From: Paraphysoderma sedebokerense
Taxonomy: Eukaryota > Blastocladiomycota > Physodermatomycetes > Physodermatales > Physodermataceae
Reading direction: 5' to 3'
Length of the DNA: 64,000 nucleotides
NCBI GenBank assembly: GCA_025602915.1
Contig: JAHLJZ010000030.1
Coordinates: 1-64,000 of the forward strand
Shown here: one piece after another, positions 45,097-57,064 of the stretch
Layout of the letters: the number at the start of each line of letters is the position of its first letter
Position numbering within the stretch: the first letter of the stretch is position 1
Position numbers and translations under genes: made by a program
Notes under the pieces: generated by a model
Seen by the model: only the letters and a program-made list of their open reading frames with translations
Told to the model about the DNA's origin: nothing
The model's database searches: none

Positions 45097-46130
45097 ATGG
45101 CTATTCAATTTGGTCTTGTTGTTTCTGGCCGGCCGGTACGTTTGCGAGTGTTGCCTAGGAAATCTACCTACCGCTCCTGGGTAATTGAATTAACTTTAAT
45201 CCTGCGTTCTTTGCATTTTGAATATCAATTCAAAGGTCCAAACGAATTTTCAACCAGTTGATGTCAACAAGTAAATATTTCGACTTTGATTCATTTTTGC
45301 CCGACATTATTTGGAGAACGCCTGTATACTTATTGCTGACACTGATATGGTTCTTCGTGCTTTCTAGGTTCGCTCTTGAGATCCCCTCCGTGGAGAAAAT
45401 CAATCACCTCGTAATTTTCTTAGTAGGCGATCCATTCCCTGAAGGATTCGCCGCAACTGTTCATATACTACTTCCCAATTCCCCGTGGCAGTTACTCGGC
45501 CAACTGTCGAACGATAAACCGTCAGCGATATTCAGGTTGTCGGGAATTAAACACTCAAGTACTGAGGATATGTCTATGGACGATGATAATACTGTTGGTA
45601 GTACGGCGACTTTGGGGATCAGTATTGAACCGATCGGTGAGTAGTGCACGGCAGAGGATCTTGTAACTTCGTCATGACTTCGCTTTTGATCTAGCCTGGC
45701 TCCTCTATTCTAATTATTGTCAATTACATTTTCGCACTTGATATTGAATTGTATAAACTTAGATGTAGTGCAACAACAAATTACAGCCCTCCCTTCCTCC
45801 CGCCACTCTTCCCTCTCGGCTTCAAATCTCGCACTCGTTCCTTCCAACCATACTCAAACCAGCGAACTTATTCCCAAAATCCTACAAAATCTATACAACT
45901 ACGTCATGTCTTTTGCTACGAAATCGTTACCACCTGGTGCCCACGTCGTAGGTGGCGGTACTAGCCCTGCGGCGTCCCCTGCTTTTGGTGGTTTCGGTAT
46001 GGTCGGAATGCAAGCCGTACAACCCGTTACCAGTCAAAGTTGGATCCCTGTTAAAGCGTTTGAAGATTGGTGGAGTAATGTACAGAGAAAAACAAAGTTA
46101 GATCCAAATTATTTCTGGAGAACAGAGTAA
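45097..46130 (+). CDS. Hikeshi / OPI10 family Hsp70 nuclear import factor
   Basis: Four exons: 45097-45135, 45236-45270, 45368-45636, 45763-46130 (236 residues). Hikeshi carries Hsp70 into the nucleus during heat stress by binding FG nucleoporins. The protein starts QFGLVVSGRPVQTNFQPVD, continues INHLVIFLVGDPFPEGFAAT, then PWQLLGQLSNDKPSAIFRLSG, and ends KAFEDWWSNVQRKTKLDPNY plus FWRTE, all matching the family from end to end; human Hikeshi also ends in an FWKT-type C-terminus. A small Gly/Ala-rich insert (about 185-205) is extra. The TAA stop is followed in the same frame by 86 further open codons (see findings). Confidence 0.92.
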
Positions 46131-46391
46131 TCCAATTCCTTACCGACGGAAATTGTCTACGGATTATTTGACCGTTCTCTCGACGGCGCTAAGACGAATT
46201 TTTTGTCGGAACAAGCTGTAAATCTTGTGAATGAAATTATCAAATTACAACATATTCCTACATCGCGAATGTATCAACCTCTGTATAAACGATACCCCAA
46301 AATATGGAATAAAAAATTTCAAATCAAAGAGACAAATATACAAGAACTCATGCTACATTATCTTACATGTATCCCATCAACTTCGATATAA
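46131..46391 (+). other. Open frame directly after the Hikeshi stop, same frame
   Basis: From 46131 to the TAA at 46389-46391 there are 86 sense codons in the Hikeshi frame. The translation looks protein-like (LPTEIVYGLFDRSLDGAKTN, then LSEQAVNLVNEIIKLQ) and ends two bases before the stop of the convergent PHD/RING gene. The only early ATG-like starts are internal. It may be 3' untranslated sequence, a stop-readthrough extension, or the end of an unseen gene. Confidence 0.35.
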
Positions 46392-46392
46392 T

Positions 46393-48979
46393 TTACTTTT
46401 TCTTCTTCAATCCCTCTCGTACGACATTACCATCCAATTTAGTTTCCTGAACTACAAATTTCTCAACTACAGCCATAGCTTTTCTTTTAACACGTTGAAA
46501 CTCTTCATTATCCATTTCAGCGATCTTCTCCTGTACACTACTGGACTTCCTACTCGTTTTACCGTCTTCACTTTTTGAACTGTCTCTGCTCCTCTTGTCA
46601 CTAGATATTTCTAATTCATTACCCTCTCCAGTTGCTTCCCAACCGTATTTACAAGCATACTCTGTCCTCAGTTTTTGATAGATTAATTTACATAGATATT
46701 TGTACTGCGGTTTCGTTATTATTCCGTTCGTTTTGAAATTATCGGTTCGATTGGGCGATTCGTCTTTAACGATCGGTCGGTCGAAAGATCCCTGATTGGC
46801 TGTGGAAACGGGATGCTTTTCGTCGGAGGACTTACAATTACTCTGCGAAAGGTAAAGACGATCAAGGTATCTTCGCGTTAGGTTCAGCAGTACGGTGGAT
46901 GGTATTTTTATTTTTTGGGGTGATGTTGTGGCGGGAGAGCGGGAAACCGAGTTTGTGGATGTTGTTGACTGTAAATTTGAGGATTCGGTGGATGCATTGA
47001 ACGGTTGATTTTGGTTTGGAGTTGAATCGGGAAACTCTGAAGAGGAAGATCCCGCAGCTTCTGGTGAGGCTGCACTCGGTTTATCGGAGGCGAATAAGGA
47101 TGTCGACTTCGAAGGATCAGAATGTGGGTTTTGGGAAGGCAATACCTCGGTAGAGTTCTGTTTGGACTTTTTAAACTTTGGGATTTTTCGGATAACCTCG
47201 GCTGTAACAATTGATTCATTTTCCACTGAATTTTGTCGTATCAATCGTGGTGAAGAGTGATTATGTTGTGGCTTCGAAGACGACGAAGATGAAGAACTTG
47301 ATGGAAGATGACGATTTGAAGACGGGCCACTAATGGGGAGTTGATCAATAGCAGACCATACATCATCGACTTCGTCTGAGGATCTGTGATTAGAAAGACC
47401 ATGACTTTCTGCTGGACTAGAGATATCAATGGGATGCAGATCGATTTTGCCTGTTTTGGTTTTCTTTGAAGTCACACGTGTACTCGATCCTCTGTCGGCA
47501 TCGTCCGATATCCTTTTTTTCCCCTTGTCTATTTTACTAGTCCCTTTACTGTTCGTATTCCCGCTGCTATCTGAATTACTCTCGCCGTATGCATTTAATC
47601 CACTTTTGGCAATTTCGAATTGTCTCCAAATACGATCCGGCGATATCAGACCATCATGGTTTCTTGAATGATCAGCGATGTTGATATTTCGAGAGACATT
47701 ACGATTAGCAGACGTGGAATTCGGAAAGGATGATGAACTATGACGCTTCGCTCCCAAATCTTTCGATCTAGATTCTGCTTTCTTTATTTCCCTTCCGTTA
47801 CTGATGAAATATCTTTCACCGCGTCTCGAAACCTTTCCCATATTACCGAAAATTCGATCATCCTCATCGTCTTCGAAATATTCAATTTCTCCACCCCAAG
47901 TGTTTCCGCCTCGCGCATTTTCTCCACGGCTTGAATCGTATCCACTCACGAAGCCACAACCGGAATTGCGAACTCGGTTGATAGATCGTGCATATCGTTC
48001 TCGTCGGATTTGTTGCCGTAATCGCTGTAGGCTCGATGGTTGCTGTCTCTGTGGTCTTGATGATGTTCTGTGAGATTTTGAGCGAGGAGATGAAAATGTA
48101 GTCGAAAGAAAAGACGAAGAAGCAGGAAACGATAATGACGATGCTGCAATAGAATAGATATCCGAGCAAGTAGGGCAATACCAATCATCGTGAGGAACAG
48201 TGGAAAGGGGCGGTGTAAGACAGTCGATATGGTACGCTAGCACAGTGGTCAGTTGTTAATAAAAGTAAAAGATTCGGATAGAATATAGACTTTAGATATG
48301 TATCTTGAAGTCGGATGAATATAGTCTACTCACCATCATCACAATCATCGCATAGCAGCAACACTTCTTCTCTGTCTGATCTCCCACAAACTACACAATT
48401 AGCACTGTCATATAAATTTCGCCCGTCTGCCTCTGTTTCACCATTAATAGGAAACCCATTTTGATAAGTAGAACTAACATTTTGAACTTTTGATTCAATT
48501 GGCACGATTCGTATCGTCGGGCCGTCGATTGATTCTGTAATTTTTAACGTAGTGAATGGCCGACGATCAAATGGACAAGTTGATGAAACCTAGGCCAAAA
48601 TATAGAGATATTAATATATTGATTTCAATTTTGGTTTTCTGAAGCAAATTCATTCTATTGAATGCAAAAAGTATCGAGAGCGGAAATTACTACATGAAAT
48701 TACCGATCGGCAAAATCGGAATAAACCGATGATGAAAGAACTCATTCATATTGGATGAATCATACATACCTCAGACCAAGCTTGTATACAGCTAAAATGA
48801 AATATATGATCGCATTCCAGTTTTGCTAGTTCCTCTGCATCGGTTAAAGACTCGGACTGAAGGACAGAGCAGCATATTGCGCAAACTTCACTGTTCGGAG
48901 TTTGGAATTGATGTTGATTAAAACTTGCGGGGGGACTGTTTGAGGATAATGTTGATGATGATTTGACAGTAGACTCCAT
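46393..48979 (-). CDS. RING plus PHD finger protein (PHRF1-like)
   Basis: Three exons, 5' to 3': 48770-48979, 48334-48589, 46393-48236 (769 residues). RING finger at about 32-85: CAICCSVLQ, LECDHIFHFSCIQAW, then CPFDRRPF. PHD finger at about 130-180: CVVCGRSDREEVLLLCDDCD, DAYHIDCLTPPLSTVPHDDW and YCPTC. This order (RING, then PHD, then a long low-complexity region) is that of PHRF1-type proteins, a ubiquitin ligase with a histone-reading finger that binds RNA polymerase II and acts in DNA repair in animals. The rest is Ser- and Lys/Arg-rich, with a conserved-looking helical end (ITKPQYKYLCKLIYQKLRTE and DNEEFQRVKRKAMAVVEKF). The stop lies two bases from the open frame behind Hikeshi, so the two transcripts probably overlap at their 3' ends. 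Confidence 0.85.
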
Positions 48980-49202
48980 ATGAAATCTGTTTATAATTTG
49001 TGAGAGGGAGATTTAAGTAGAATCTCAGTCACAAGTAGTCGTCTGTTCAGAATTCAAGCAAGGGCTGGCCAGGTCGGAGTTTACTGAATCCAATAAATTT
49101 CAGACAAATGAAAATATTTCTCAGACATTCTGCGAGTATTTCAATTTATTTATTTTTCAACAACGCCCGTTTCGCTTTCATATACATGCATAGTCCCTAC
49201 CA

Positions 49203-50273
49203 TCACTGCCTCATATATTGAGGACCGGGCATGGCCATTCCAGAATACGGGTTTAATGGATGTGCCATTTGCATAGACATGGGCGGGCGGGGCATTCCTG
49301 GATGCCCCTGCATCATGCCCGGAGGCATTTGTCCCGGCATACCACCAGGCGGACCCATCGGCATTCCTCCTCCCACTCCTCCAGCATGACCGAACCCACC
49401 TGATCTATAAAAGAATTGTAAACTAAACTGTTTAGCGTCCGGATCCCAATATGTAAAAAATCGCCCTTCGGTTTTATCAATCTCCCTACTTTGAATTCTA
49501 AAAGCAACAGTTTCGTATGGTTCGGCGGCAAATAAAAGGTACTGGTAGGCTTTATTTGGAGCCTCAACTTTTTGCTCATACGCACTCATAAATCTATGTC
49601 GTGGCTTAACGTCAATTCCGATATCCGGATACTGTAGCTGAAATAGTAGCCCAAGTTGCTTTGTGACTGGATCTCGAATTTTTATGACTTTGTATCCGGG
49701 CCTGCCGATTTTTATTGTTTTGGCTTTTGGTGCCGATGTTGTCGAAACTAATTTAGAAAGAGGAATCGGTGCATTTGTATCCTTGGCCTCTCGAGCTGCA
49801 CGACGAGCCAAATTTGTCTGATGCTTTTTGCCTTGTGTGTGAGCGAGGTAGGAACCTTCGTTATTGTGAAGAGTTAAACAGAGTTTGCATTCGTATGAAC
49901 CGAGATGATTCTAATTTAAAGAGTATACCACAGATAAATAATGATAACGAAAGCGAGTTCACTGGTCGAGAATAAAAATCACCTTCAATAAATACGGATC
50001 CTTGGCCAAATCAATCGTTTCCAAGGCCAACTTTCTTAATCGTTCCCTCCTATCAACGTTAGATTCAGACCATCCAGCAACACCCGCACTCCCCGGTTTC
50101 GATCCGGCTCGGTTCTATGGAAATTCGAACAGGGTGGGTTGGAAGAGAGAACATTAGCGATGCGATCGCCGAGCAATGAGGCAAGATAAACAAAAACGTT
50201 AGTCTTGTGGTTCTGATTCCAACAGTGCCTACAGTAATAGCAGGAGACGGCAAAATATTACCTGAAAATCCAT
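49203..50273 (-). CDS. SF3A2: Splicing factor 3A subunit 2 (SAP62/Prp11)
   Basis: Three exons, 5' to 3': 50262-50273, 49983-50114, 49203-49910 (283 residues). SF3A2 is part of the U2 snRNP and helps fix the branch site. The N-terminus MDFQNRAGSKPGSAGVAGW, then ERLRKLALETIDLAKDPYLL, the zinc finger YECKLCLTLHNNEGSYLAHT with QGKKHQTNLARRAAREAKD, and KPRHRFMSAYEQKVEAPNK are near-textbook family sequence. As in other fungi and animals, a Gly/Pro/Met-rich tail follows. The first coding exon is only 12 bases (MDFQ). Confidence 0.95.
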
Positions 50274-51030
50274 GACAATGTCTGTGTATTTAGTTATTTG
50301 AAGAGTCCTTTGCCTCTTTGATGTTGTTTCTGAGAATTACACTATACAGTTCCGATTTGGAAGGAAAGGGAACGCACGTGAAAGTCACATGTCATGATTC
50401 CGCCAGAGATGCTGATATTCTACTGTCCAAAGCAGACATTTGGCAAAAGCCCTGTCGATATATCGTAGACATATATGAATATACAAGAGTTATGCCAATG
50501 GAGATGGGATGTTGAAGTAAAACTATACGGCTGCAACAATCGATTGAGATCCGAAATTGGCAATGCCAATACTTGCTCGATTACCCATTGCGAAGCCATT
50601 TGTGATGCTTTAAGCGGTCGCTTTTGTGGGTACATATTATATATGCAATTGCAACCTTCAGGGTCAATGAATAAATCATAATTTTGTATTGCTACCATGT
50701 ATACTGTACAAATTCCAATTTCCAAAGAGTGTGTTTACGTGACGCTCGACATCATGTTTTGAGGCAACCGACATTCCGCTGCCGTTCCTGCTCGACCAAA
50801 GTGGAACTTACATCTCTCCCGCATCGACGATATGTTGTGCTAACCGTCCTCTATCTTGTATCAGTTGACAATTTCACCCATCCATTCGCTTATTTAATGT
50901 CAACCGTCTGAATTTCTCCTGGACTTCTCTGCAGCAACACGTCCATTCGATATCGAATCCATTCAAATTATGTACCGACACTTCCGTTCGTCGATATTTA
51001 TTTAGTGGAGCAGTGCAATCGTGAACAACA
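50274..51030. other. Divergent intergenic region between SF3A2 and the 5-phosphatase
   Basis: About 760 bases with promoters of both neighbours. Short frames on both strands (for example 50420-50725 minus) match nothing known. I see no repeat or RNA gene. Confidence 0.45.
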
Positions 51031-54000
51031 ATGTCTTCAGATCCTTTTCGGGACATTCCTCCCTCAAGGACCTCGCCATCGTCTACGAATCCGTTCCGGA
51101 GAAATCTAAACCACCTAAGCACCAGTCAACCCATTCTATCCACAACTCAAACAGAGAATCCGTTCGAATCTCCGCACGATGCATTTGCGGTGAATACTGC
51201 CGAATCGAATCAGCGAAAGAGCCCGCCTCCAGGTTGGGTTTCGTTTGACAGTAGCAATTCCACAATTGGAAGTCCTTCGCCTACATCGGCCACTCAAACA
51301 CCGTCAAATTGGGTATCCTTCGAATCTCACTCTTCCCCACAATCGGCACTGATTCCCCCAAACAGTTTCAATACACATAATAGGAGCTCATCAGCTCCTA
51401 TCTTCCATAATCATCAAAGTGTTCCCAACAGCCAGAGTCCGCCAAGTGCCAACACTTCACCAGGATCGTTCCGTGGCTCAAATTCAGATGTCAATATCCA
51501 ACCTTCGCTCCTATCACCGTCCAATCCATCTACGCGACACTTCAACTCCTCACTCGCTACTCATAATCGCTCCGTTTCTCATGCTGGAAATCTCATGTCT
51601 CCTACACCAGTCACGTCGTCTCCTAAACCAAATCTCGTGAATCAAAGACTAGCAATGTTCGAAAATTTTTCTAGCGGAAGCAGCAGTGTCACCTCCTCTC
51701 CGATTTCTACGTCATCAACGGCGTCTTTGAATGCCTTTGCGACGGTGCCACCAAAACGTCGGGAAACAGTGGATACCAACCCGTTCATTTCAAAAGAGGA
51801 GAATCCTTTTGGAGACGAGAACGCTTCATCCCCAGTCCGTGAAAGTTTTCCCGGATCTGGGTCAGGTGTATTCATGAATCAGGTCACATCCTCTGCATCT
51901 TTGGTCGGCTCAATGCAGAAGATGAACTTGCATCAGCAAGTACCCCCTCCGTTAGCCGAGAAACCTGCGCTTCCTCCCCGAAAACCGCGGGCGGCCTCAA
52001 CCGCAACATCTAGACCCGATATAGCTTCCCTTACGCAAACTCAGCACTCCTTATCTCCCACGCAATCTTCCGAATTTCCTCCACCCTTACCTTCACGGCC
52101 ATCGTTGCCTACATTAACCCGACCAAGGAGTGAAGCTTTCATCACTACCAACTCTTCTTCCGTTAACCGCCGTACTGGCGATTTCAGTGGTATCGGATTA
52201 CCTAGGACGCCTCAAAGTACTTCCTCTGTGAATTCTATTCCTGATTTCCTCAATTCAAATCAGACCCCACCTGTTTTGGGCACGGCGGACGTCATTCTAA
52301 CGAAAGGACCCTCTATTAGAGCTTTCACAGCTTTTAACAATATTATTGTCACAGGCCATCGTGATTGTACAAAAATATGGTACGCTGTGAACGGAAGCAT
52401 GCTATCCCAACTCAACCACCCGGACCTGAAGGTTACCTGTCTTGCTTTTCGACCAAGTCACTTCTATCAAGAAGAAGGCAAAGTACTTTGGATAGGGTTT
52501 TCAAATGGAGAAATCTGGAGCGTGGATGTATTTGGATTATATAAAAATGCACCAAGCATACGGGTAGCCAGCTACAGTTGTACACAAGGTAGCAATGGCT
52601 CGAAACGTGATACTCCAACCGTGGGGTTACCCGTTGTCTTAGAAAGGAAAAAAGTCTCAACTACCGGCCACGCCATTGTTGCGATATTACGATATCGAAT
52701 GCAATTATGGACAATTGACGAAAATGATGTCTTACAGATATGGTCCAATCCTTTATATGATCTACTTTTTTCACCTCCTTCTTCCTCACGACCCAACTCG
52801 TCCGCATCAGTCCTATCGTCATCATCTCAACCGCTTCGTGCTCCATTCACTCATACCCTCCCCTTCGTTTCATTAGATTTAAAACCCAAGTTATATCGAG
52901 TTTCTGCTAATTATGCACCGACCCCATCCACAACCTCTGCTTCCCACCCTTCCAGTGACGACGACACTCTTCTTACATGTATTGTAAACGGTTTTCTCTG
53001 GGTTGTTCATACGACGCGACCGAAACAGATTGATATCTTCAACCCAATCGACGAGAGTTTATCATTTGTCGCTGGGTCTATAGACGTTGGGTCTGCGGCT
53101 GGGGGTGTGACCTCTATTACTTGGAATCACGGCAAAGAATATAAACCCACGGCAAATAACGGTAAAGGCGTTGTCTTCACCGGTCACGACGATGGAAAAA
53201 TCATTATTTGGGATGCAGCTTCGTTGTCTAAACTTCAAGTTATCGCGGCATCGAATTACAAAATTACTGCACTGTACCATCCCTCTTTACCCTATCCTCC
53301 GCCGCCTCTTACGTTATCTACGGCCTCGTTAAACGCTTCGGATTATCTCTGGGTAGGGTTAGGTACAGGCAAAATTTTTGTTTTCGATATAACGGCAAAC
53401 CCGTGGACTGTGGTAAAAGATTGGAAATCTCATGGGTTTGAAAAAGGTAGAGTTGGTGGATTTGTACCGTTCTCGGTACTGCGGAGTAAAGATGAGTTTG
53501 GAGGAACCGAGAATGAGTCCAATAATAATGTCGGATCGGTGTTAGGTGGACGATGGAGAGTCGCATCATTGGGAATCGGAGAGGGCGGAGGTGTGGTCAG
53601 TTTATGGGACGAAGGTTTTATGAAAGATTGGATAGGTAATTCTTTATGACCTGTTCATTAATTGATATAAGTTCCGTTGGTTAATATTAGGACTTATTTC
53701 AATTAGGCACCACTCTTAAAAATCTCTCAGATCAGTTCTGTACATTTTCACCGATTGATGTATTGGTGTGTTCATGGAATCTTGATGCATCGAAACCACA
53801 AGAATTGGAATTGCTGCCTGCCAGAGAAGAAGACGATTCGAAATTGCTGAGCTACGATGAAGGCAGGATGTCGAGAAGTAACTCAAAAGAAAATATAGGC
53901 GGAACCAAATTTCTGAATTCTTGGGTAAATATGAGTGGCGGTAAAGTACCGCATATGATTGTAGTGGGCTTTCAGGAGACCGTCAATTTGGAAAGTAAAA

Positions 54001-55222
54001 AGACCCAAGCGAGTACGTTTTCTCTAAGCCGCCATTCATTTTGCACACAAAGGAATGAAAAACTAATGAGCAATTCCAAAACAGAGGCGATTTTCAAAAA
54101 GCAGAAACATAAGGAAAATCCTACGGCAACAATTGACGTAAAACAGTACAAGTTATGGCAAGATGCAGTGTCTCGGGCTATCGCTGAACAATACTCAAGC
54201 AAGAAACATTACTATAAATTAGTTGTACAACGCTATCTTGTTGGATTATTTTTACTGGTATTCGTCCGTGATGATTGTGCTCCTCGAGTTCGGGATACAG
54301 AAATTCAAGAAGTTAAGACCGGATTTGGTGGTTTACATGGCAACAAGGTCCGTAAATACTTCTCTCTAGCACCACCAACCTTCATTCCTATACTAATGAG
54401 TTTGAAAATAATTAGGGTGCTATCGTGACTCGTTTGATCTTTGATGATTCATCGCTTTGCTTCATCGTCGCTCATCTTGCAGCTGGGCAATCGCAGACTT
54501 TGGATCGCAACAAACATGCGATTGCGATATTTGAATCTGCCTCGTTTGAGGCAAAACCTCATTACGAAACTATCTTCAATCATGGTTCGGACGGTCACAC
54601 AATCTTGAACCACGAATCAGTATTCTTTTTCGGCGATTTGAATTATCGCATTGCCTTACCGAGAGATCAAGTCGAACGATTAATTTCACGGAATAACTGG
54701 GCCGAGTTGCAAAGAGCTGATCAGCTACTGTTGGAGAAAGAAACAAATCGAACATTCACGCTGCGTTTGTTCAATGAGCAACCATTGAATTTCTGTCCGA
54801 CATATAAGTATGATCCTGGTACAGATTTGTTTGATACTTCCGAGAAGAAGAGAATACCAGCTTGGTGCGATAGGATATTGTATCGAGGGGGAAATATTCG
54901 TGGCGTCTCCTATTTGAGGCACGAGTCCAAGATATCCGATCATAGACCTATATCAGGGGAATTTGAAGTTAAAGTCAAAAAAGAAGTGACGATGGAACGT
55001 GTGAAAACGAAGAAGAAAGTAGCGGATGTGTGGGACTTGATTGAGCGCGAGAGACTAAAAATTGCTATGATTGGTTGGTGTTTACAGTGCGGGTATAGTG
55101 AACGTGAAGTCAAGGAGTTGTATGATTGGGCGGCAACACAAAGCAATGGTTATGTGGAATTGGAATGGCTGATGGAGGAGTTATGGAAGGATAGATGTAA
55201 ACTTGTGGGTGTTGTGAGTTAG
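51031..55222 (+). CDS. WD40-repeat inositol polyphosphate 5-phosphatase
   Basis: Three exons: 51031-53635, 53707-54347, 54416-55222 (1350 residues). The first 430 residues are disordered, Ser/Pro-rich, with one DPF (4-6), four NPF motifs (20, 43, 250, 258) and SH3-type proline runs (EKPALPPRKPR, PPPLPSRPSLP). A beta-propeller of WD40 type follows (about 430-860; VFTGHDDGKIIIWD is a clear blade). The catalytic domain spans about 880-1290: VLVCSWNLDASKP, VVGFQE, FFGDLNYR near 1155, PAWCDRILY near 1233 and SDHRPISGEF, all the 5-phosphatase signatures with the magnesium and phosphate ligands kept. It removes the 5-phosphate of PI(4,5)P2 or PI(3,4,5)P3. A C-terminal helical piece closes the protein. 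NPF motifs bind EH domains, so a role in endocytosis is likely. Confidence 0.92.
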
Positions 55223-55670
55223 TATTGCGATTATTTAGAGGACAGCATTTTGTTATTGCAAGGTTGACTAATGTTATAGGTATATGATGTGTATTCATTT
55301 AATTACAACAATTACTCTGTATAGAATATATCAATGAAAGATGACGAATTTCTCGAAACTACAAAATACTCTCAAGTCATGAATTCAGTTGCGTGCGCGT
55401 GAGGAATTTACGCGCGGTCTGAAACATGCATCAGTACTCCTTGCCATATCATTCCCCATCGTCTGAGGGATAATGAAACCAGAGCATTATACTACGTAAT
55501 AAACAAGCCATGTCAAGGTTGAGAAGCAATGCTGAAATAAGGGATTCTCGGGCTTCTTCTAAATCTGTTGCATTCTGACACATTTTGTCATAAAAACCCC
55601 AACCCTCCATCTTTACCTCTTCTGCCCGACATCAATCCCATAGATCTTTTCCACTATTGTAGCAGTCATT
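55223..55670. other. Intergenic region before the Kre9-like gene
   Basis: About 450 bases: 3' end of the 5-phosphatase gene and promoter of the next gene. CATAAAAACC near 55590 could act as a weak TATA element 80 bases before the ATG. No gene seen. Confidence 0.45.
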
Positions 55671-56625
55671 ATGAAGTCTACTCTTCTCAGTATCGTCGTA
55701 GCTACTCTCATTTCTACCAACGCCATCGCCGCCCCAGCTCCGGCCCCTGAACCTGTTCTTCCAGCAATCGGATCCGCCGCTGCTTGGGCTGGTAAAATTG
55801 CTCTTGGATTAGGTGTGGGTGGTTCAATCGCTGCTGGAACAGGATATGGTATTAGTGCACACCGAAAAAAAAAGAACGGTCAAGTCAACTGGACTTCTCC
55901 TGTTGAGGGTGATGAGTGGAAATGTGGAGAAACTTATAATGTGACCATTAAAACTGTTGGTCTTGGCAGTGTTTGGGTTTGTAATCAATTTTCATTCATT
56001 ATCTTTGAAATTTAGTTGTGTTTCTAGACGGTGTATTAAATCATCAGACCAAGAGTCCCCACTTACTTTCAGTTGGTCTGACCAAATTTATGATATTTAT
56101 TTCTAGGGTGTATCAAAATCGAAACTTATTTTGACGAACGATAAATCGGAAGAAGTCTCTACCATCATGAATACCAAAACCTTCCGATTCGTCATCGAAG
56201 ACACCAAAGCGAAACGTCCACGACCTGGTAACGGAACATTTTCGTGGCAAATCCCGGAGGACACAAAGGCTGGTGAATACACTTTGGTTTACCAAGCTTC
56301 TAGTAGATTAAAATATTCCAGCCCAAAATTTAAAATCGAATGCTCCGAAAAAAATAATACTGCCGATCGTCCTCTTGACCATAGCCACGGTAAAATCGAG
56401 GATTCGGTCGCTGTCAAAGATAGTGCTGAGGAGAAGGAAGGCGCCCAGGAGGAGAAAGGCGCTGAAAACAAGCAAGCCGTGAAAACGGAAGAAGAAACAG
56501 ATAACCAAGAAACGAATGAATCAAAAGCCGAGGAAGAACGGAAGACGAAGGAAGCCGATGAAAAGGAAGAGAAGGAAGAAAAAGAAGTTAAACGGGAGGC
56601 CGAGACCGAAAAGGAGTCATCATAA
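55671..56625 (+). CDS. Secreted Kre9/Knh1-type domain protein with acidic tail
   Basis: Two exons: 55671-55976, 56107-56625 (274 residues). A signal peptide (STLLSIVVATLISTNAIA) is followed by APAPAPEPV, a second hydrophobic Gly/Ala-rich stretch (about 38-62) and a basic HRKKK. Then comes the beta-sandwich pattern of the Kre9/Knh1-like Ser/Thr-rich GPI-anchored family: VNWTSPVEGDEWKCGETYNV, LTNDKSEEVST, FSWQIPEDTKAGEYTLVYQA. Such proteins act in fungal cell-wall beta-1,6-glucan assembly. Unlike most, this one has no Ser/Thr-rich GPI end but about 100 residues of Glu/Lys/Ala repeats. The Gly/Ala-rich stretch plus basic motif may instead be a membrane anchor, placing the tail and fold outside or making a single-pass protein. 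Confidence 0.75.
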
Positions 56626-57064
56626 AAATGACGTGACAAAAATTGCGGTATTGTAGCTTAATGTAATATCCAACAGAAAATCAATTATAACTTTATAGTG
56701 GAGAGGAGCATACAAATTGCAATGAATTCGAAATCAGCACTGTAGCGGCGTACTTAATCGTGGCATTCCCCTGTTGGCTCTGGAGCCAAAGCACGTAGCA
56801 AGGATCACTGACAAATGCCAAAGCAAACGCCTGCGGAACTATGCTATGCATTACGGCGTGACATTCAATTAGTTGTTTTGGTGTAAGGAGACTTCGCAAG
56901 AGAGTCCAACTAAATGTTGATATTCTGCATGATTCACGTTCTCTGCACACAGCATCGGGATCACAACAAAGACACATATTATTGGTACATGGCACTGCAT
57001 ATTTTGATTCCACTGATGTTACATTGGGCAATCAATAATCGTACAAAAGGCCTTCCAATTATTT
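56626..57064. other. Convergent 3' region between Kre9-like and SRPBCC genes
   Basis: About 440 bases between two facing stops. A 112-codon minus frame (56693-57031) has many Cys and no family match; left uncalled. Nothing else seen. Confidence 0.45.

Noticed and set aside
45150-45163. X-box-like sequence GTTGCCTAGGAAAT (RFX site, expected at flagellar genes)
   Set aside because: It lies in an intron of Hikeshi, one half is imperfect, and no flagellar gene is close. A similar weak match at 5768-5780 is also not near a flagellar gene.
56693-57031. 112-codon Cys-rich minus-strand frame between two stops
   Set aside because: No ATG context, signal peptide or family pattern; lies in the facing 3' regions.
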